A stretch of 64,000 nt of DNA from Actinomadura syzygii (lineage in GTDB: Bacteria; Actinomycetota; Actinomycetes; Streptosporangiales; Streptosporangiaceae). The translations under genes and the position numbers were made by a program. The notes beneath the pieces were generated by a model. It made no database searches and was not told where the DNA came from. It saw nothing but the letters and a program-made list of their open reading frames with translations. The DNA is taken from the NCBI RefSeq assembly GCF_008085905.1, contig NZ_VSFF01000011.1, positions 434,001 to 498,000 on the forward strand. The letters are read 5' to 3'. Below, one piece after another: positions 59,343-64,000 of this stretch (its first letter is position 1; every line of letters begins with the position of its first letter).

Positions 59343-60344
59343 CTACGGATTGTACAAAGGAGTGGTTGTGGAGACCCATAGCTCTCGCATAGTCGGCCGC
59401 TGACCTGGTGCGCTGAACTGTGGGTCCGCGACGATGTCGGCCGCCGTGTGGACCGGTGCCACCACCACGTTCGCGCGCAGCAACGCCGCGGTGGCGTGCT
59501 CAGCGGTGTGCTCGGCGACCCACTGCCCGACGATCTCATCGATCTCGTCCTGATGCCTGCCCCGCGCGCGGTGGTCGGTGAACCGCTGGTCGTCCGCCAA
59601 CTTCGGCATGTCCATCGCGGCGCAGAGTCTGCGGAACACGCTGTCCTGGTTGGCGGCCACGATCAGCCACCGGTCGTCGGCGGTGCGGAAGATGTTGGAC
59701 GGTGCGATCCCCTCGAGCCTGGTGCCCGAGGGGCGGCGCACCCGGCCGAGCCTGTCGTACTCGCCGATGACCGACTCGGTGAGCGCGAGGCACGCCTCGG
59801 TCAAGGCGACGTCCACGACCTGCCCGGCGCCGGTCTCGCCCCGGCCGAGGAGGGCGGCCAGGATTCCCTGTACCGCGAACATGCCGGCCAGGGAGTCGCC
59901 CAGCGAGATGCCCATGCGCGGGGGCGCCTCCCCGGGATGACCGTTGATCGCGCGGAGTCCGCCCATCGCCTCCGCCGCCGACGCGTACCCGGGGCGCTCC
60001 CGGTAGGGACCGGTCTGGCCGTATCCGGAGATGCGGGCCAGGACCAGTCCCGGGTTGTGCTCGCTGAGCCGGTCGTAGCCCAGGTTCCACCGTTCGAGCG
60101 TCCCCGGACGGAAGTTCTCGATGACGACGTCGGCGGACTTCACGACCTGAAGCAGCAGGTCGCGGCCTTCCGGCGAGCGCAGGTCCAGGGTGACGCAGCG
60201 TTTGTTGCGCGCGTGCACCGTCCACCACAGCCGATGCCCGCGGTAGGACCCCTGGCCGTGATAGATCCAGGTGGCCAGCCTGGCCAGCGGGGAACCGTGA
60301 AGACGGCGTAGTAGGCGAATGTGACCGGCACACCGATCAGGCAT
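59343..60344 (-). pseudogene. Truncated CaiB/BaiF family CoA-transferase (class III)
   Basis: The open frame contains a class III CoA-transferase middle section (RNKRCVTLDLRSPEGRDLL, ADVVIENFRPGTLERW, SGYGQTGPYRERPGY, GDSLAGMFAVQGILAALL) but lacks the usual N-terminal LAGxRVLDLT segment with the start of the active-site domain. It also ends early at PLYNP. Homology begins near 60257; upstream the sequence changes to the start of a different membrane protein (MAVARWFRWVCLIGVPVTFA from 60373). Both ends look like deletion junctions. Confidence 0.8.
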
Positions 60345-60496
60345 ACCCAGCGGAACCAGCGTGCGACCGCCATTCCCAGGTCCTGAACAACGACTGTGAG
60401 GCTAACTTGTCACTCAGATGTTCTGCCGCCTTCGAAGCGGCACCTGGTGAGTGGGCCGGAGGAAAGATCAGTACCGAGACGTGTCCTGGAGATGCC

Positions 60497-60724
60497 TTTA
60501 CCCTTCTCCCGTTTCTCGGCAGCGGATTCGTTCCCACGGACTCGATGCCGACCGTCCTGCGCTGGTTCGCCGAATACCAGCCGTTCACGCCCATCATGCA
60601 GACCGTCCGGGGCCTTCTGCTCGGAAGCCCCATCGGCAACAACGCCGTCATCGCCATCGCGTGGTGCGCGGGAATCGGCGTCGTCTCCTACCTCTGGGCC
60701 AAGCACACCTACAACAAAGCGTGA
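60497..60724 (+). pseudogene. 3' fragment of an ABC-2 type (DrrB-like) permease gene
   Basis: The frame ending at TGA 60722-60724 reads FLGSGFVPTDSMPTVLRWF, then PFTPIMQTVRGLLLG and WCAGIGVVSYLWAKHTY, the last two helices of a drug-export ABC-2 permease. About three quarters of the gene, and its ATPase partner, are missing. Sequence before 60497 in this frame is not related to permeases. Confidence 0.78.
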
Positions 60725-60747
60725 CCGTGAACCGGCCGGAAGGGCCG

Positions 60748-61303
60748 TCAGACCACCCGGTCTGGCGGCCCTTGGCCGTTTCGGGTGCGGAACGCGCGCC
60801 GGTAGTCGGTGGGCGTGACGCCTACATGCCGGGTGAAATGGCGGCGCAGGTTCGCGGCGGAGCCGAGGCCGCTCTGCCCGCTGATCTGGTCGATCGGCAG
60901 GTCGGTGGATTCCAGCAGGAGGCGGACGCGCCCAAGCCGCTGGTCGAGCAGCCACCGCGACGGGCTCGTCCCGGCATGGGCCGCGAAGCGGCGGGCGAAC
61001 GTCGGCGAATTCATCTGGGCTTGCCGGACGAACCAGCTCCGACTCCACGTGCTCCATCGGCAGCGCCGGGACGACCACCATCTCGGCCTCCGCCAGCGCG
61101 TCGAACCCGTGCTCGGCAGGCACGCCGAACCCGAACTCGAACCCCACGTCGCCGGGCTCGGCCGCGCAGAGCCGCAGCTCATACCACCCGACCCCGCCCT
61201 TGGGCCCGGTCAGCTCGCTGCGGTCCACACCGAACACCTGGCAGGCGATGCCGACCTCGTACAGCGGCATCCCGTCCAGCAGCGCGAGGGCGACCGTGGC
61301 CAT
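60748..61303 (-). pseudogene. GlxA-type AraC regulator with internal deletion and frameshift
   Basis: From ATG 61303 one frame encodes the first 90 residues of a DJ-1/PfpI-type GlxA regulator (MATVALALLDGMPLYEVG, ELRLCAAEPGDVG, DALAEAEMVVVPALP). At about 61025 the sequence jumps, in another frame, to the C-terminal AraC domain (ARRFAAHAGTSPSRWLLDQRL, GLGSAANLRRHFTRHVGVTP, DYRRAF) ending near 60748. About 120 central residues are gone. Confidence 0.82.
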
Positions 61304-61346
61304 GGACGCCTCCCGCGGCGGAAGTGGCCGAAAACGTGCGGATATC

Positions 61347-61491
61347 GATCGGGAGTTCGTGGAGTCGCAGGAAGCCGTCGGGATGCGCGTTATCGGGCAG
61401 TTCCACGACGAGGACGACCCGAACCGCTACGTGTGGCTGCGCGGTTTCCGCGACATGGAGGCGCGGAAGGCGGCGCTCACCGACGCTGCGG
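61347..61491 (+). pseudogene. NIPSNAP-family protein fragment
   Basis: Reads MRVIGQFHDEDDPNRYVWLRGF and RDMEARKAAL (given in two parts of one continuous segment), the conserved core of small NIPSNAP-domain proteins. There is no start in frame close to it, and it passes straight into adenosine deaminase sequence in another frame at about 61487. Confidence 0.65.
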
Positions 61492-61650
61492 GATCAACGC
61501 GACGGTCAACACCGACAACCGGCTCATGAGCCGGACCAGACTGAGCCAGGAGACGGCGCTGCTTGCTACCGCGCTCGGCGCCGGGCCTGACCAGATCCGC
61601 GACTTCCACGTGCGGGCTGCGGAGGCGACCTCCCGCCCCCGCCGAACGTC
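61487..61650 (+). pseudogene. Adenosine deaminase C-terminal fragment
   Basis: Reads CGINATVNTDNRLMSRTRL followed by GAGPDQIRDFHVRAAEA, which matches the conserved TVNTDNRLMS segment (with the metal-site Asp) near the C-terminus of adenosine deaminase. Upstream and downstream parts are absent. The 240 bases to the next gene show nothing else. Confidence 0.65.
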
Positions 61651-61888
61651 GGCGGCTGGCAGTCCCGATCTCTCGTTTCGGCGACGGAAACGACGCGCTC
61701 TCGACTTAGGGGCGTATTCCTTGATTCGCCTCTGGCCTGAAACGCCGGCGGGGCGTGCTGTCAATTTCGTTCGAATCACCTGATTGACCCACTCTTTAGC
61801 TATATCACGGTTTTCAATGACGCTCAGCGAGCATTAACGGCACGTTGGCCGAGGCGGTTGGGTCGGCGTGTGTGTCCAGGGGGCAATC

Positions 61889-62368
61889 GTGAGTCAGGAT
61901 GATAGGCGGGGCGCAGGGCAGGGCGCGGCTGGGACGAGGCGCAAACGTAGTGCCGACGGCGGGTCGAGTGAGCTCGTCACGTCCGGCGGCAACACCAGGA
62001 TCGCTGACGACGTCGTCGCGAAGATCGCCACCATGGCCGCCAGGAAGGTCGGGGGCGTGCACGAGATGGGCGCGGCCATGTCCCGGACACTCGGGTCGGT
62101 TCGGGACCGGATGCCGGGCTTGACGGCCGACAGCACGCAGGGTGTGGCCGTGCAGGTCGGTGAGCGTCAGGCGGCCGTCGACATCGATCTAGTCGTGGAG
62201 TACGGGCTGTCCATCCCCGAGTTGGCCTCCGCCGTTCGCGCCAACGTCGTCAGCGAGATCGAGCACATGTGCGGCTTGGAGGTCGTCGAGGTGAACATCA
62301 CCGTGGACGACGTCCACGTGGCCGGTGACGAGCCGGAGGAGCGACCCGAGGAGTCCCGAGTCCGATGA
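61889..62368 (+). CDS. Asp23/Gls24 family envelope stress protein
   Basis: This 159-residue protein has a disordered basic N-tail followed by an Asp23 domain: NTRIADDVVAKIATMAARKVGGV, QVGERQAAVDIDLVVEYG and HMCGLEVVEVNITVDDVHV. The family is anchored to the membrane by AmaP-type partners and supports the cell envelope. GTG 61889 has GGGGG upstream; the frame is open for seven more codons. It is the first gene of a five-gene operon. Confidence 0.9.
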   Translation: MSQDDRRGAGQGAAGTRRKRSADGGSSELVTSGGNTRIADDVVAKIATMAARKVGGVHEMGAAMSRTLGSVRDRMPGLTADSTQGVAVQVGERQAAVDIDLVVEYGLSIPELASAVRANVVSEIEHMCGLEVVEVNITVDDVHVAGDEPEERPEESRVR

Positions 62369-62529
62369 TTTCCCCGCCGGACGCGCCGGGCGCGCCCCAC
62401 CGGCCCTGGGCGGGGGCCGCCGGTGAACCGGGTCCGGTCGGGAGGAGGGGGACGGGCGAGCCGCGGCTCTTGGTAGGGGCACGGCCAGGCGGTCGGCCAG
62501 AGGAGAGCCAGCCTGGCGGAAGCGGAAAG

Positions 62530-62847
62530 ATGAGCGACCCGACCAGGGTGGCGTCCAGCCGTGGGGAGCCGCTCGCTCAACTGGCGGAGCGGGTTGCCGA
62601 GACGACCATGACGTGCCCGGACGTGCTGGGACTGACGGCCGGTCCGCGCGGCTGGATCGCGACCTATCGCGCAGGGCCCCCGTTGCCGGGCGTCGCCGTT
62701 CACGACGCGGTGATCGAGGTGGGGGTGGTCGTCCAGTATGGACGGCCTTTCGCCGAGATCGCCGACGACGTCAGGTGTCTGGTGCGCCCGCTGGCCGGCC
62801 GGCGGACGGTGGACGTGCTGATCGGGGACGTGGCCGATGACGGGTGA
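62530..62847 (+). CDS. Small Asp23-like protein
   Basis: This protein has 105 residues from ATG 62530, with a shortened Asp23-like fold: LAQLAERVAETTMTCPDVLGL, DAVIEVGVVVQYGRPFAEIADDV and TVDVLIGDV. ATG 62365, which overlaps the preceding stop, would add 55 low-complexity residues; the shorter form is preferred for its coding quality and the purine-rich GGAAAG before it. It overlaps the next gene by 11 bp. It probably forms mixed complexes with the two other Asp23 proteins. Confidence 0.7.
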   Translation: MSDPTRVASSRGEPLAQLAERVAETTMTCPDVLGLTAGPRGWIATYRAGPPLPGVAVHDAVIEVGVVVQYGRPFAEIADDVRCLVRPLAGRRTVDVLIGDVADDG

Positions 62848-63079
62848 GCGTTTCGCGGAGCTCAAGGGGAAGACTCAGATGGATGTGAGAGTGCTGTGGT
62901 CCCTGGTCGGTCTGGCCTTCGGGGTGGCCCTGGGGTTCGCCGGGGCGTTCGGCGGCGTCGGCGCCTTCTTCCTCGTGCTGTTCCTCGGCGTGCTCGGCTT
63001 TGTGGGCGGCCGCGTCATCGAGGGCGATCTTGACCTCAGGGAGATCTTCTCCCCGGGCGGCGCCGGACGGCGGCGGTGA
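62837..63079 (+). CDS. DUF2273 small membrane protein
   Basis: This 80-residue protein has two hydrophobic helices (LWSLVGLAFGVALGFAGAFG and FFLVLFLGVLGFVGG) and a short C-tail DLDLREIFSP. DUF2273 proteins accompany Asp23 genes and are likely membrane partners. ATG 62837 overlaps the upstream gene; ATG 62879 is an alternative that starts directly at the helix. Its stop overlaps the next GTG. Confidence 0.85.
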   Translation: MTGERFAELKGKTQMDVRVLWSLVGLAFGVALGFAGAFGGVGAFFLVLFLGVLGFVGGRVIEGDLDLREIFSPGGAGRRR

Positions 63080-63429
63080 CACACCCCGAGCGCGGCAGGA
63101 CGACGATCCGCGAGCGGGCGGTCGCGCGTATCGTCGTCAAGGCCGCGCAGGAGGTCGAAGAATCGGGCGGTCTCGGCCGGACGATCGTCGGCGTGCCGGT
63201 CCCCGGGCGGCGTCCCGCCCGCACCGAGGTACGGGTGACCGGGGACATCGTGACGGCCAAGATGACGCTGTCGGTGGCCTATCCGATGCCCCTGCGCGCC
63301 GTTGTCCGCCAGGTGCGCCAGAACGTGCGCGATCGGGTTAAGCAATTGACCGGGCTCACCGTCCGGCAGGTGGACGTCGACGTGGCTGAGCTGAGGAGCC
63401 CGGCGCTCGGCGGGAGGACTGTACGGTGA
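63076..63429 (+). CDS. Second Asp23/Gls24 family protein
   Basis: This 117-residue minimal Asp23 domain has IRERAVARIVVKAAQEVEES, TGDIVTAKMTLSVAYPMPL and VRQNVRDRVKQLTGLTVRQV. GTG 63076 overlaps the DUF2273 stop, and the stop overlaps the following GTG, so the operon is tightly coupled. Confidence 0.88.
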   Translation: MTHPERGRTTIRERAVARIVVKAAQEVEESGGLGRTIVGVPVPGRRPARTEVRVTGDIVTAKMTLSVAYPMPLRAVVRQVRQNVRDRVKQLTGLTVRQVDVDVAELRSPALGGRTVR

Positions 63430-64000
63430 CCGCGCCCGCCAGCAACCGGCCAGCGACCGAGCCGCGCACGCGTGCGGGTGGTACGCGCAGGGCCGACCGG
63501 GCGGCCAAGCACGCGTTCCGCTCGAGGCGGGTGCTGCCGGCCCTTGCCGGTGCGCTGCTGATGGTGGTGGCCGGCGTGCTGACGGCGATCGAGGTCATCT
63601 CGACGACACTGGACCATCCGGCGCGCGTCTTCCCGTACGGGTGGGTGCGGAAGGCGGACTGGAACGACTGGTACGCGCTCGCGATCTTCGCGGTCCTAGC
63701 GCTGATCGGCGCCTGCTTCGTGCTGGCCGCCGTGCTGCCGGGCACGTCCCGCGTCGTCCCGCTGCACGGGCGCGACCCGAGCCTGCTGACGGGAGTGAGC
63801 AGGCGCGGGCTCAAGCGCCTCGCCGCTGCGGCGGCCGAGGGGGCACCGGGAGTGTCGGGTGTTCGGAGAGTCCGGCTGCGCCGTCGGCGGGTGAGGGTGG
63901 TCGCGCAGACACCCGTGCAGGCGCCCGCGGGGTTGGACGAGGGAGTCGCCGAGGCCGTACGCGAGCGGCTCGACCGGCTCGGGCCGCTGCCCGCTCGCTC
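63426..64000 (+). CDS. DUF6286-like membrane protein, 3' end cut by the window edge
   Basis: At least 191 residues are visible. A basic disordered N-tail is followed by two membrane helices (LPALAGALLMVVAGVLTAIE and LAIFAVLALIGACFVLAAVL) and then a segment with an Asp23-like pattern (GLKRLAAAAAEGAPGVSGVRRV). This is the usual last-but-one member of actinobacterial Asp23 operons, next to AmaP-type anchors, and probably fixes the Asp23 proteins to the membrane. It continues past 64000. Confidence 0.82.
   Translation, partial: MTAPASNRPATEPRTRAGGTRRADRAAKHAFRSRRVLPALAGALLMVVAGVLTAIEVISTTLDHPARVFPYGWVRKADWNDWYALAIFAVLALIGACFVLAAVLPGTSRVVPLHGRDPSLLTGVSRRGLKRLAAAAAEGAPGVSGVRRVRLRRRRVRVVAQTPVQAPAGLDEGVAEAVRERLDRLGPLPAR

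Overview
The window is very GC-rich DNA with strong G/C bias at third codon positions and many GTG starts. It carries a complete ESX-like type VII secretion (T7SS) locus, a WhiB protein, Lrp/AsnC regulators, an ECF sigma factor and Asp23-family envelope genes. This points to a filamentous actinobacterium, most likely in Streptosporangiales/Thermomonosporaceae (Actinomadura-like). The family-level placement is inference. No rRNA, tRNA or CRISPR array was found.

Region 1 (0-4.1 kb) is a carotenoid cluster: a cruF-type hydratase, a CrtI-type desaturase and a CruG-like glycosyltransferase in one overlapping minus-strand operon, meeting a PlsY-like membrane acyltransferase head-on. Together they could make hydroxylated, glycosylated and perhaps acylated carotenoids.

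Region 2 (4.4-19.7 kb) is a self-contained catabolic island. A five-gene branched-chain-amino-acid-type ABC importer is followed by HyuA/HyuB (ATP-dependent hydantoinase/oxoprolinase), an isochorismatase-fold hydrolase whose catalytic Cys is Met, an alpha-oxoamine synthase, an SDR, a CoA-acylating MmsA dehydrogenase, a divergent GntR/FCD regulator and a PLP aminotransferase. A motif TTGAGATATC (or its complement) recurs in front of the three transcription units, which looks like the regulator's operator. The substrate is unknown; a cyclic ureide, imide or lactam fits best.

Region 3 (20.5-22.2 kb) holds a small lipoprotein and a secreted DUF1996 protein, closed by a perfect 17-bp hairpin.

Region 4 (22.3-51.0 kb) is the T7SS locus. 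eccB and eccD (minus) diverge from eccC. Next come an Lrp regulator, a WhiB, a large protein with a degenerate ADP-ribosyltransferase-like domain, a mycosin that lacks all three catalytic residues, an EccA fused to a beta-helix, a LysM-like protein, a conserved hypothetical protein, three small Esx-like proteins, two PPE-like proteins and a YbaB protein. Convergent on the minus strand are eccE, a 578-aa WXG/membrane protein and an EspC-like protein. An ECF sigma factor and a second, paralogous Lrp regulator close the locus.

Region 5 (51.0-61.8 kb) is a plastic region. It has a tyrosine integrase beside a 3' fragment of an acyl-CoA dehydrogenase gene, a lipoprotein, a TPR pseudogene, a molybdenum group (molybdopterin-domain protein, Mop-type regulator, orphan modA), a STAND ATPase, and a run of gene fragments (CoA-transferase, ABC-2 permease, GlxA/AraC regulator, NIPSNAP, adenosine deaminase).

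Region 6 (61.9-64.0 kb) is an Asp23/Gls24 envelope operon that runs off the right edge.
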